Positions 50,601 through 57,218 of a stretch of 57,218 bases of DNA are shown here, one piece after another. Position 1 is the stretch's first letter, and each line of letters begins with the position of its first letter. The notes beneath the pieces were generated by a model, which saw only the letters and a list, made by a program, of their open reading frames with translations, did no database searches and was not told the origin of the DNA. The translations under genes and the position numbers were made by a program. The stretch covers positions 16,218-73,435 of the forward strand of contig DFHU01000064.1 of NCBI GenBank assembly GCA_002373045.1, written 5' to 3'. The stretch comes from Pseudoselenomonas ruminantium (lineage in GTDB: Bacteria; Bacillota; Negativicutes; Selenomonadales; Selenomonadaceae).

Positions 50601-51213
50601 TTGCCTCCTTATATTTTTCTCTATCCGTCCACCCCTGCCTCACTATTTCCGCCTCTGTATCCGCATTAGCTATGCGGTTTATATATCTCCCAGCCTCATC
50701 AACGGGGCCATAAGGCGAGGAATCTTCGCTGACAACACCTTTGTTTAGTATAGTCGCCGTTGCAAACCACGGTTTCCCCCCGTTATCTAAGCCAGAACCA
50801 CTTCCAGGCAGCACCACAAAGCGCGGCACCGTATCCGTGTCCTTTTCACTGGTCGCAGGATAAAAAGTCATCCAAGCAAGATACCGCTCGGAAAAATCAG
50901 GCATAGCCACGGTCACATTTTCCCCAGCGGCCTTGGCAGCTTTCAGCTGAGTCATCCAGCTTGATTCATAAGAGCCCAAGGAAGCAAATGCCCAGCAGGT
51001 GCCAACAACGCCTTGGTTTTTCACCGATGGCACAATGCTGAGGCTGTCCTTTTCCGAATTTCTGTCCGTGGGATTCGTCAGCCGCCAGTCAAAGAAGCTG
51101 GGCAAATCTGCCGCATAAGCAGGTGCATTTATCCCAAAACATACCGATGTAAGCAGCGCAGCGGCAATATAATGTGCCAGTTTCCCCTCTGGCTTAAAAT
51201 TTTTCCTTTTCAT
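47674..51213 (-). CDS. Autotransporter with papain-like (C1) protease passenger
   Basis: 1179 residues. Signal peptide (cut near APAYA-A, residue 34); C1A peptidase domain (about 38-360) with oxyanion Q67, catalytic C73 (NQGVVGTCWAFAS), H295 (FSHAQTLVGWDDD) and N326 (IIRNSWGKNLGNEGYGYISY); lectin-like domain (about 375-510; FLKGVMFYASTSNMKYDI); a passenger-associated repeat (about 640-680; KTGAGSLLLTGNNTHTGMTT); and a C-terminal autotransporter beta-barrel (about 895-1179) ending FRRVW. It should reach the outer membrane via Sec and BAM and display a cysteine protease. GGGAG 8 nt upstream sets the start. Whether the passenger is released cannot be seen. Confidence 0.92.
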   Translation of the reverse strand: MKRKNFKPEGKLAHYIAAALLTSVCFGINAPAYAADLPSFFDWRLTNPTDRNSEKDSLSIVPSVKNQGVVGTCWAFASLGSYESSWMTQLKAAKAAGENVTVAMPDFSERYLAWMTFYPATSEKDTDTVPRFVVLPGSGSGLDNGGKPWFATATILNKGVVSEDSSPYGPVDEAGRYINRIANADTEAEIVRQGWTDREKYKEAIANYTQTRKAELWSSYGNQKGAIAATIPAVGSIHDSYTILPTYEGRLSADALRQVKNFIQDKGVIMMANNASGAKRFIDHGEWYDSGQFSHAQTLVGWDDDYQFQSKDENGNALQGGFIIRNSWGKNLGNEGYGYISYRDSSMGWFYFHEAELDSARYTINANNAPAPSFTLGQITDTGKTFTSQPIASSFQASQNHFLKGVMFYASTSNMKYDITVREGSTPGEGSVLYTQSGTFGVDGTPAYAGYRTVDLQKYVLLPKGKNYVVEVTTTSTDGTAASVALQAGKFFADYTGYEGRGVSYVYDYDEKAWMSKAKIDWEGKRSAAASLLTESSEEHGRGLDVTDDAYADLENIDVFLVARGKKTDEAHGENFTVADLDDTDSDHSSVINLGSASEAYGTDAAHPSRKTLANMTVDLDEDVVNIYGGTITGEGQVIKTGAGSLLLTGNNTHTGMTTVNEGILAINGKIAGDATVTNTGTLMGSGEIGGTLNNRSVAVAGFLGEGNLTVNNLDSEGGWLISNVNDNGNTQFIVNNTAKLDNAIVVVNDTMPDKDYEVVKAGTITGVIANNKDNPAIVSGMSSQYTETAGGVLRVSTVTADNLGESTSAQRETMAAMNSMYQNLPDARREEMRTLYQLEPDSAKSALTDIGASRAGEAMNLVQTNTLAAHVISDRLNTAFSLQPVNVHIGGNNLADDGQDYGVEVPVNLPVEEENGAWVKFTKNWGDLRGGANYHGSAISGGYDKSFGKHTRGGLFVAYNAMSLGADNSSANIYDTRVGIYGGYRKGARDAYWYADYGWQRNKMRRGIAALGLSPTADYRSYLVEIGGEYKYDLHAEDGKVWHVSPYANMQLSYMHQNGCQEQGAGLYNQQFSAQNNTYFALGMGVELKRYLGRGSYAMRLGVKHAFSGADPELQFNYEGDNNHSYTLRNNQDKTHAVVGLSGETEFAKGWQIAGDVQWQKGAHDKNLSASMMFRRVW

Positions 51214-51267
51214 CTTCCTTACTCCCTTAAATAAAACCAATCCATAGTTGTCATTACGATGATTCTG

Positions 51268-52860
51268 TTACTTAGCAAACAGCACATCACATTCGAACAT
51301 CCTGAGCCAGGGGTTCTTAACCGTAAAATCTACAGAAATCTGCGGCATATGCTTCCGGGCAAAATCCCGCATAAGCTCTGTATTGCACTTTTCCGCAAAA
51401 GCGAGCTTGTCCTCCAGATTGTAGTAATACTTGTAGCTGCCAAAATTTTTCACCAGTTCCGTACCTGTCTGTGCGCGCACATTGGCCTGATAAGCCCAGT
51501 CGTCCAGATAGCGCACCGCCAGCAGGTAATCCTTGGCAGCACTACTCATTTTCCCCGTCAGCATCCCCGTTCCCAGAGCAAAGCCCGTGGAATTGGTGGC
51601 GGTGTTCCAGCCGGCATAAGCCTTGAGCTTAAACAGCAGGTTCTTTTGTTCCAAAAGATTCAGCAAGGCATTGTCTGCACCGTTGGCATACTTTATGTCC
51701 GCCACCCCTACGGGATAGCCGGCCTTTACTGCATCTTCCACCATTTTGGCGAAAGTTTTCGTTCCTTTATCCGCCTGCAAATCCGGCACAAAATCCGCCT
51801 CCGTAGGCAAGCCGTTATGGGTTTCAATGGTTATGCCCTTTGACTCCGTATTGACCAGCAGCAGCAGGTCTGCCCGCTTGGGTGTTCTCACCTGCAGCCC
51901 TCCGGCAATCTTCAGCGCTGCTTCTACCGATTCGGAAATCTTCTCATCGGAAAAATCCGGAACGGTGTCACCGCCCTTGCCCGGCGCGTAGCGAACACAA
52001 ACAAAGGGGATATTCCACGTCATGTCATTAATAGCCCGGTTCAACAGCAAAATGTTGAATTCATCAATCCCCGGCATGGATTGAAATTTGCTCTTGGGCA
52101 AATTCTTCTGCTCTGCATAAGCCAAAATCTCCCGGTTTTCCCGATGGGTTTGGCACAAGGGAGCATTGTCATCCCTGCCCAGAATCAGATAGTCAATCGT
52201 GCCCGCTGCTGTCATATCCATAAGCTCTTTGGTGGCAGCCAGATTTTTGGCGCGTCTGCCAAACCAATCCTTTTGGTACTCCTGCGGGATAGCTTTTTCG
52301 TATGCCTGCAAATCCCGTTTCTCTGCAGCCGAAAGTTTAGAGGTTTCTCCCTTATCCAGCAGACTGGTGTACTGGAAGATAGCAGCTCCGTACTGCTCAT
52401 AGTAGGCAGGCTCCTCGATATTGCCTGCCCACCCTTGATACGGCGTACGCATAAGAGAATCAAAGACGTAGATATGCAGGTTGGGATTGTCCTGCCGCAG
52501 ACGTTTGAAATTTTCCAAGCGCTCGGCAATCTCGGCCTGACTCACCTCATGCTTCCGCGAAGGTATCAGCCCCCCATACAGCATAGAATCCGAAGCTATC
52601 ACGGCAGACTTGGCTTTAGGAGCATTTTCCCGCAGCCATTGCCAAAGTTCCTGCGGATGCCCCATGTTGGTGGCATTGCTTAAAAGCTCCTTGGGCGGCA
52701 GCACCAGCTCATAGCCGGCGGCCTCCACTACCTCTACTGTCTGATGATAGGAAATCGGTCTGTCATCATGCGGAATAAAAAGTATCCTGTCCCCCGCCTG
52801 AGCAGAGCACCATGGCCATAAAAACACAGTTAATAAGAACAGCAAAATTATTTTATTCAA
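51268..52860 (-). CDS. DUF4127 family exported protein
   Basis: 530 residues with a signal peptide (1-21) and the DUF4127 pattern: ILFIPHDDRPISYHQTVEVV at the mature N-terminus, VIASDSMLYGGLIPSRKHEV and YLILGRDDNAP. The enzymatic role is not established; the DDRP and DSMLYGGL motifs resemble a hydrolase or nuclease-like site. The start is TTG at 52858-52860 behind GAGGTG. It is 55 bp upstream of the autotransporter and may share its transcript, hinting at a cell-surface job. Confidence 0.88.
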   Translation of the reverse strand: MNKIILLFLLTVFLWPWCSAQAGDRILFIPHDDRPISYHQTVEVVEAAGYELVLPPKELLSNATNMGHPQELWQWLRENAPKAKSAVIASDSMLYGGLIPSRKHEVSQAEIAERLENFKRLRQDNPNLHIYVFDSLMRTPYQGWAGNIEEPAYYEQYGAAIFQYTSLLDKGETSKLSAAEKRDLQAYEKAIPQEYQKDWFGRRAKNLAATKELMDMTAAGTIDYLILGRDDNAPLCQTHRENREILAYAEQKNLPKSKFQSMPGIDEFNILLLNRAINDMTWNIPFVCVRYAPGKGGDTVPDFSDEKISESVEAALKIAGGLQVRTPKRADLLLLVNTESKGITIETHNGLPTEADFVPDLQADKGTKTFAKMVEDAVKAGYPVGVADIKYANGADNALLNLLEQKNLLFKLKAYAGWNTATNSTGFALGTGMLTGKMSSAAKDYLLAVRYLDDWAYQANVRAQTGTELVKNFGSYKYYYNLEDKLAFAEKCNTELMRDFARKHMPQISVDFTVKNPWLRMFECDVLFAK

Positions 52861-52951
52861 GTCAAAGCACCTCTTTTCAAATTCACGCTTTTCCTATTTC
52901 GCCAAGGTTCGCTAAAAATCCTGCCTGAAAACCTTAATCATGCACTGACAA

Positions 52952-52980
52952 AAAAAAGCCCTCCTGTTGCAGGAAGGCTT
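52952..52980 (-). terminator. Terminator of the psd-pssA-GT2 transcript
   Basis: On minus AAAGCCTTCCTG-CAA-CAGGAGGGCTTT followed by TTTTTG, directly after the GT2 stop codon. Confidence 0.92.
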
Positions 52981-52984
52981 TGAG

Positions 52985-54244
52985 CTATTTCATAATGTCT
53001 TTTGTATTCTTTACATTGCCCACAATATCATCCATGCTCATCGCGCGGGTATGCTTGGTATGGCTCCACTCGTGTTCGTTGCGATGGATGAAGCCCAAAA
53101 AGATAATGGGAATCCATGAGTAGATGAACACCGGATAGAGCAGCATATAGAGCCAGGATTTCCATTTTGCCCGAATCTTGAACAGAATGATCATGGGCAG
53201 AATGTACTGACCGAGCATAATGGCCGTCATAAGCTGCGAGGGCATGAAATTGTAGATATTGGTGTAAAACGGCGGGAACGCCAACTGGATATAACTGATG
53301 ATGATGAAGATGGTAGAAATCATCAGGAAATGCGGCTGCATGAGGTAAATACATTCATCCCACATGCGAATGTCCTTGTGTTTCCAGCCCGCTTTGAGCA
53401 TCTTCGGAATGAAGCGGTTGCCCACATCAAACTGTCCCTGTGCCCAGCGGCGGCGCTGATTCCAAGACTGCTTGAAGGTCAGCGGCTTTTCATCATAGAT
53501 GATGGCGTCATGTGCCCAGCTGGTCTTGATGCCTTCGGCCATGCACTTCATGGTAAATTCCATGTCCTCGGTCAGGCAGGTTGCCTGCCAGCCGTGGCGC
53601 TTTAAGATTTCCATGTCAAAGCACATACCCGTGCCGCCTAAGCAGGCCGACAGGCCGATATTGGACTTTGCCAGATGGGAGATATGGCAGATAACCCAGA
53701 ACGCGATGGCAAACGTGCCCGCCACCCATGTATCATACGGGTTTTTGGCATCCATATACCCTTGAATAACCTTATCCCCTTTGCAAAGGCGGTTATTCAT
53801 TTCCATCAGGAATTGCGGGTGTACGAGGTTATCCGCATCGAAGACGCAGACCGCATCATATTCCTTGTCCATCTTGAACAGGCGGTCAAACATCCAGTCC
53901 AGCGCATAGCCTTTACTTTTCTTGGTTGGATGGGTGCGCTCATGGACAATGGCACCGGCTTTTGCCGCCACCTCTGCGGTATTATCCTCGCAGTTATCTG
54001 CCACCACATGAATATCATACATATCCTGCGGATAATTGAGCGCGCCTAAGTTCTCTACCAGCTGGCCGATAACTGCCGCTTCATTATGGGCCGCCACCAC
54101 CAGCGCAAAGGTCTTTTTCGGTGTCTTGACCTTCTTTTCTTTCCGCCGCCACATGCCGCAGAAACCAATGATGAAGAAGTACAAGGTAAAGAGAAAAATC
54201 AAAATCTGCATCGGCACCATGATGATGTCAAATGGATGTGTCAA
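52985..54244 (-). CDS. Membrane glycosyltransferase family 2
   Basis: Processive-type GT2 of 419 residues. One N-terminal transmembrane helix, a GT-A domain (FALVVAAHNEAAVIGQLVEN, then VFDADN, then CLTEDMEF and the acceptor motif NQRRRWAQGQ), and three to four C-terminal membrane helices. QxxRW and TED mark the BcsA/IcaA/NodC class that polymerises sugars across the membrane. The product is not known. The start is TTG at 54242-54244, just after the pssA stop. It follows pssA and so sits in the phospholipid operon. Confidence 0.9.
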   Translation of the reverse strand: MTHPFDIIMVPMQILIFLFTLYFFIIGFCGMWRRKEKKVKTPKKTFALVVAAHNEAAVIGQLVENLGALNYPQDMYDIHVVADNCEDNTAEVAAKAGAIVHERTHPTKKSKGYALDWMFDRLFKMDKEYDAVCVFDADNLVHPQFLMEMNNRLCKGDKVIQGYMDAKNPYDTWVAGTFAIAFWVICHISHLAKSNIGLSACLGGTGMCFDMEILKRHGWQATCLTEDMEFTMKCMAEGIKTSWAHDAIIYDEKPLTFKQSWNQRRRWAQGQFDVGNRFIPKMLKAGWKHKDIRMWDECIYLMQPHFLMISTIFIIISYIQLAFPPFYTNIYNFMPSQLMTAIMLGQYILPMIILFKIRAKWKSWLYMLLYPVFIYSWIPIIFLGFIHRNEHEWSHTKHTRAMSMDDIVGNVKNTKDIMK

Positions 54245-54250
54245 AAATCA

Positions 54251-54961
54251 TCAGCCTTCCTTTGCAAACAAAGCAATTACAGTATTTAAGATACCTGCCG
54301 CACCATAGGTGCAAAAGACCGCTACAGCCACAGCAGGCAGCAAGGCATCTTTGCCGAACCACAGGATAGCGGCAAACATCACCAGCGCAAAAATTTTCGT
54401 CACCAGATAAATCGGTTCAGCGCCATCGCCCTTGAAATTGGGGTAATGCACATGGCTGACCATCAAGTAGCCAACGATGGCCATAATAATCGGATATGCC
54501 GCGCCAAAAGACAGCGGGTCAACCCCTAAAGTCACAAACAGCAGGGTGGTCATCGCTACGATATTGCCGCCGGCAGGAATCGCAAGGCCCATGAAATAGC
54601 CATGCACAACGTCCGCATTGACATTAAAACGTGCCAGACGCCACATGCCGCAGACCGCAAAGATAATCACCACAGCCATACCCAGAAGGCCATGATGCTG
54701 CAGGACAAAGACCCACGCCAAAAATGCCGGCGCAATGCCAAAGGAGCCAAGGTCACAGAGAGAATCCATTTCCTTGCCCATTTCGCTGGACACACCAAAG
54801 AAACGCGCCGTGCGTCCATCAAGGCCATCAGCCACAAGCGCCAGCAGAATGAAAATCGACCCCCAGATTAAATCACCATGATAGGTCGATAATATGGAGC
54901 ACATACCGAACACGAGGTTCATGGACGTGCATAAATTCGGTAAAAAACGTCTGTAATCCAT
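54251..54961 (-). CDS. pssA: CDP-diacylglycerol-serine O-phosphatidyltransferase
   Basis: Makes phosphatidylserine from CDP-diacylglycerol and L-serine in the inner membrane. 236 residues, about seven helices, with the CDP-alcohol phosphotransferase motif D45-xx-D48-G-xx-AR...G62-xxx-D66-xxx-D70 in DGLDGRTARFFG and GKEMDSLCD. Its ATG overlaps the psd stop by one base. psd and pssA together give phosphatidylethanolamine. Confidence 0.95.
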   Translation of the reverse strand: MDYRRFLPNLCTSMNLVFGMCSILSTYHGDLIWGSIFILLALVADGLDGRTARFFGVSSEMGKEMDSLCDLGSFGIAPAFLAWVFVLQHHGLLGMAVVIIFAVCGMWRLARFNVNADVVHGYFMGLAIPAGGNIVAMTTLLFVTLGVDPLSFGAAYPIIMAIVGYLMVSHVHYPNFKGDGAEPIYLVTKIFALVMFAAILWFGKDALLPAVAVAVFCTYGAAGILNTVIALFAKEG

Positions 54962-55593
54962 CAGTCTTTAATCCTCCCCAAAACGGTCAAGCCGCCAGAA
55001 ACCTTCTGCCCCTTGGTCACGGCGATTTCCACATTTTTCGGCATTACCACTTCCAGGCAGGAACCGAATTTTATCATGCCGTAAAGCTCGCCCTGCTTCA
55101 TTTCATCGTCCAAAGTCACATAGGACACAATGCGGCGGGCTAAGATACCGGCAATCTGCTTCACGCTGATACGAATGCGCTCATTTTCAATACCGAGAAC
55201 ATGATGCTCGTTCTCAAAGCCCACCGTATCTTTATAAGCGGGACGGAAACGCCCGCAAAAATATTTTTGCAGCTTGATTTTGCCCCGAATCGGACTGCGG
55301 TTGACATGCACGTTGAATACGGACATAAAGATAACGACCTTGTTACAGGGCTCTTTCACAAATTCGTCCGTTTCCATCGGCACGATATCCGTCACGGTAC
55401 CATCAGCAGGAGACAGAATCACATCTTCGTCAAGCGCAATTTCCCGTTTGGGATTGCGGAAGAAATAACAAAAATAAAACATCAGTACGAGGGGGATTAC
55501 CGCCGCATAGGGGCTAATGGAAAAGCCCACCAGTAGCGCCAGCAGAAAACAGGCACCGATAAAGGGGTATCCCTCAGAAATAATAGGGGTCAA
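54961..55593 (-). CDS. psd: Phosphatidylserine decarboxylase (short form) proenzyme
   Basis: Decarboxylates phosphatidylserine to phosphatidylethanolamine. 210 residues, the short PSD type with two N-terminal hydrophobic segments. Self-cleavage before S178 in YGMIKFGSCLEVVMP would form the pyruvoyl group. The H-containing FMSVFNVHVNRSPIRG block is conserved. The start is TTG at 55591-55593 with AAGGAGG 7 nt upstream. Directly followed by pssA. Confidence 0.95.
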   Translation of the reverse strand: MTPIISEGYPFIGACFLLALLVGFSISPYAAVIPLVLMFYFCYFFRNPKREIALDEDVILSPADGTVTDIVPMETDEFVKEPCNKVVIFMSVFNVHVNRSPIRGKIKLQKYFCGRFRPAYKDTVGFENEHHVLGIENERIRISVKQIAGILARRIVSYVTLDDEMKQGELYGMIKFGSCLEVVMPKNVEIAVTKGQKVSGGLTVLGRIKD

Positions 55594-55621
55594 GCTTCCA
55601 CCTCCTTATCATTAATCATGA

Positions 55622-56356
55622 TTACGCATGGCGCGACTTATAGCCATGCACTTTCAGAACAAATTTCGGCAGAGCCATCAGACGGCCTGCGCGTTTCGGC
55701 TGCAAAAGACCACGGAACAGCCATTCGAGCTTGGCTTTCTGCATCCAATACGGGGCGCGCTTCATCACGCCAGCCATAACGTCCAGCGTACCGCCTACGC
55801 CAATGGACACCGGTACATTAAGTTCCTTCAGGTGTGCATGGAGCCACTTCTCCTGCTTGGGCACGCCAAGAGCGGCGAGCAGCAAATCCGGCTGGGCGGC
55901 TTTGATTTCTTCGATAATCGCCGGCTCGTCTTCGGCCTTAAAGTAGCCATCCCGCGTGCCGACGATTTCAATGCCGGGATAAAGTTCCTCAGCTTTGGCC
56001 TTGGCTTTTTCCGCTACCCCCGGCGCAGAACCGAAGAAGAACACCTTCTGTTTCTTGCTCGGGGCAATGCGCATGAGTTCCTGCGCCAAATCATAGCCTG
56101 CAACCCGTTCCGGCATCTCATGCCCTAAGTGATGGGCTGCCCATACCGTACCAGCCCCATCCGGCACGACCAAGGCGGCATCATTTAAGATATCCTTTAA
56201 TTCCTCATCATGCGTTGCCCGCATAATCATTTCTGCATTGGCGGTGGCAATCAGGACATTTTTTCGCTCGTCCATATAACTTTCCACCTGAGCAACTGCC
56301 TGAGCCATGGTGACAGAATCCACCTTCACGCCCAGTATATCAATCTTTTCGGCCAC
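55622..56356 (-). CDS. WecG/TagA/CpsF-family glycosyltransferase (GT26)
   Basis: Transfers an N-acetylamino sugar such as ManNAc(A) onto a lipid-linked disaccharide precursor in related systems. 244 residues: VAEKIDILGVKVDSVTMAQA at the start, IATANAEMIM, VVPDGAGTVWAA and ALGVPKQEKWL are family motifs. GTG 56354-56356 has GGGAGG 7 nt upstream, so it is preferred over the TTG at 56398, which has none. It precedes psd by 28 bp and could be the operon's first gene. The exact sugar is unknown. Confidence 0.93.
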   Translation of the reverse strand: MAEKIDILGVKVDSVTMAQAVAQVESYMDERKNVLIATANAEMIMRATHDEELKDILNDAALVVPDGAGTVWAAHHLGHEMPERVAGYDLAQELMRIAPSKKQKVFFFGSAPGVAEKAKAKAEELYPGIEIVGTRDGYFKAEDEPAIIEEIKAAQPDLLLAALGVPKQEKWLHAHLKELNVPVSIGVGGTLDVMAGVMKRAPYWMQKAKLEWLFRGLLQPKRAGRLMALPKFVLKVHGYKSRHA

Positions 56357-56621
56357 GCCGCTACCTCCCCAATTTGCATCTAAACACTCATTAGACAAGT
56401 TTACTACAAATACAGTTTTTTGGCTACCCCTTATTGTATGTTATTTATAAATGTTTTTCTGCTACTAAAAACATAGACAAAAGTGTATATGCCTTAGAAA
56501 TATTCCTTGTTCATCGTATCCGTCCTCGCCGACCCGAAGGACAGGCTACTGACGTTGGTATGATACTCCGAAGGCGTAAATTCCCGACTAGCCATCGGTA
56601 CATATATCGGAACTTATGTTG
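56357..56621. other. Intergenic region: right end of the IS605-type element
   Basis: From the tnpB stop (56622) the minus strand carries several small hairpins (for example CCGATGGCTAGTCGG and TCCTTCGGGTCGGCGAGGA) and ends near GAACAAGGAATATTTCTAA (about 56492-56510), resembling the right end of IS200/IS605 elements. The remainder toward 56357 probably holds the wecG promoter. Confidence 0.55.
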
Positions 56622-56700
56622 TTAAGCTACCCGATATTCTTTAGCATCTCGCAAATTAAGCGAAGCATTGTAATCTCTATCCGCCGTATAACCACATTCG
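56490..56700 (-). ncRNA. Possible omega (reRNA) guide RNA of TnpB
   Basis: In characterised IS605 elements a structured RNA from the 3-prime end of tnpB to the right end, plus flanking guide, programs TnpB. The region here fits by position and by its run of short hairpins; the boundaries are guesses. Confidence 0.35.
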
Positions 56701-57218
56701 GGACATACATATACTCTGTCTTTGAGTTTCAGACCTTTGTGTATATGTCCGCATGAATGACAGGTTTTAGAACTTGGATAGAATCTATCAACTTCTCGAA
56801 ATTCAATACCTATTATTTCTGCCTTGCGTTTTAGTTTTGCTAACAGGTGGTTGAATCTCTGCGCCGCTACAGCTTTTGCCAGATGTCGATTCTTCATCAT
56901 GCCTTTAACATTCAAATCTTCCACTGTGATGAAGCGTGGTTTTTGCTTCACTATTTCGTGAACCGTTTTGTTTTCATAATCCTCTCGGATTCTTGTTATA
57001 CGCTGATGAAGTATCTGTACCTTTAACTTTTGCTTTTCTATGTTTGCAGAGGCAGTAGCAGTCTTACCACCTTTCTTTTTTCTAAACTCATATTTACGGC
57101 TAAGGCACCTCTGCTCTCTCCGAAGCCGTTTCTCCAGTCTTTTGACCTTTGAACTCTTATTGATATTCTTGAAGACTTTGCCATCACTGACGATAGCCAG
57201 GTCTTTCACGCCTAAATC
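56622..57218 (-). mobile_element. tnpB: TnpB (IS200/IS605 OrfB), C-terminal part, open at the window edge
   Basis: RNA-guided nuclease of IS605-type transposons. The visible 199 codons carry the whole RuvC split site: D in DLGVKDLAIVSDG (reading in from the edge), E in FITVEDLNVKGM and D in TADRDYNASLNL, plus a zinc ribbon CHSCGH...CPECG. The last third is full length and the frame is intact to TAA, so the protein may be active. The N-terminal half and any tnpA lie outside. The element borders the wecG gene. Confidence 0.93.

Overview
The window reads as chromosomal DNA of an anaerobic Negativicutes bacterium, most like Selenomonas or a close relative. Firmicute-type machinery (T-box controlled glyQS, ANTAR regulator, NiaR, reverse rubrerythrin, NfnAB, ABC-F protein) occurs together with an outer-membrane autotransporter ending in a beta-barrel, which fits a Firmicute with two membranes. 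Nearly all genes are on the minus strand. Only four loci are on plus: a cyclic-nucleotide-binding-domain protein, an XRE-cupin regulator, a decayed fic gene and a rubrerythrin.

Layout. 1-4.75 kb: sstT transporter and the glyQ-glyS operon with its T-box leader and promoter. 4.9-9.4 kb: a 706-residue protein of unknown function with an N-terminal cyclic-nucleotide-type domain, a DMT transporter facing an XRE-cupin regulator across two operator-like dyads, and a fic gene that has lost its catalytic motif. 9.4-12.9 kb: an AT-rich accessory patch with an OLD/AAA15-like ATPase translationally coupled to a TOPRIM-like protein (candidate defence pair) and an exported TPR protein. 13-18.5 kb: mannitol operon mtlR-mtlA-mtlD. 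18.6-23.6 kb: a small unknown protein, a frameshifted chemoreceptor, two tandem structured repeats and a PdtaS/PdtaR-like kinase and ANTAR regulator. 23.6-26.4 kb: tsaE-tsaB-rimI-tsaD. 26.7-32.4 kb: reverse rubrerythrin, a BvgS-like hybrid kinase, an ABC-F ATPase and tRNA-Pro. 32.4-37.1 kb: ArsB/NhaD-type permease, glnS, an HD hydrolase, niaR and a tRNA-Asn-Glu-Val cluster. 37.2-40.4 kb: HAD phosphatase, a three-gene DUF3990 ADP-ribosyltransferase-like cassette, a large nested palindrome, DUF523 and a DnaQ-like exonuclease. 40.4-44.95 kb: metF-like gene with nfnA-nfnB, then queD-queE. 45-47.5 kb: a frameshifted gltS and a secreted acetolactate decarboxylase. 47.5-56.4 kb: envelope genes, namely a papain-like protease autotransporter, DUF4127, a GT2 glycosyltransferase, pssA, psd and a WecG/TagA transferase. 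56.6 kb to the end: an IS605-type TnpB cut by the window edge.

The items most worth follow-up are the AAA-TOPRIM pair, the DUF3990 trio, the protease autotransporter that joins a Gram-positive-style passenger to a Gram-negative-style barrel, and a family of intergenic palindromes with a shared core (GCGTTTGAC...GTCTAAGC) but different outer arms at each site. Two homopolymer frameshifts (chemoreceptor, gltS) could be real decay, phase variation or sequencing error.
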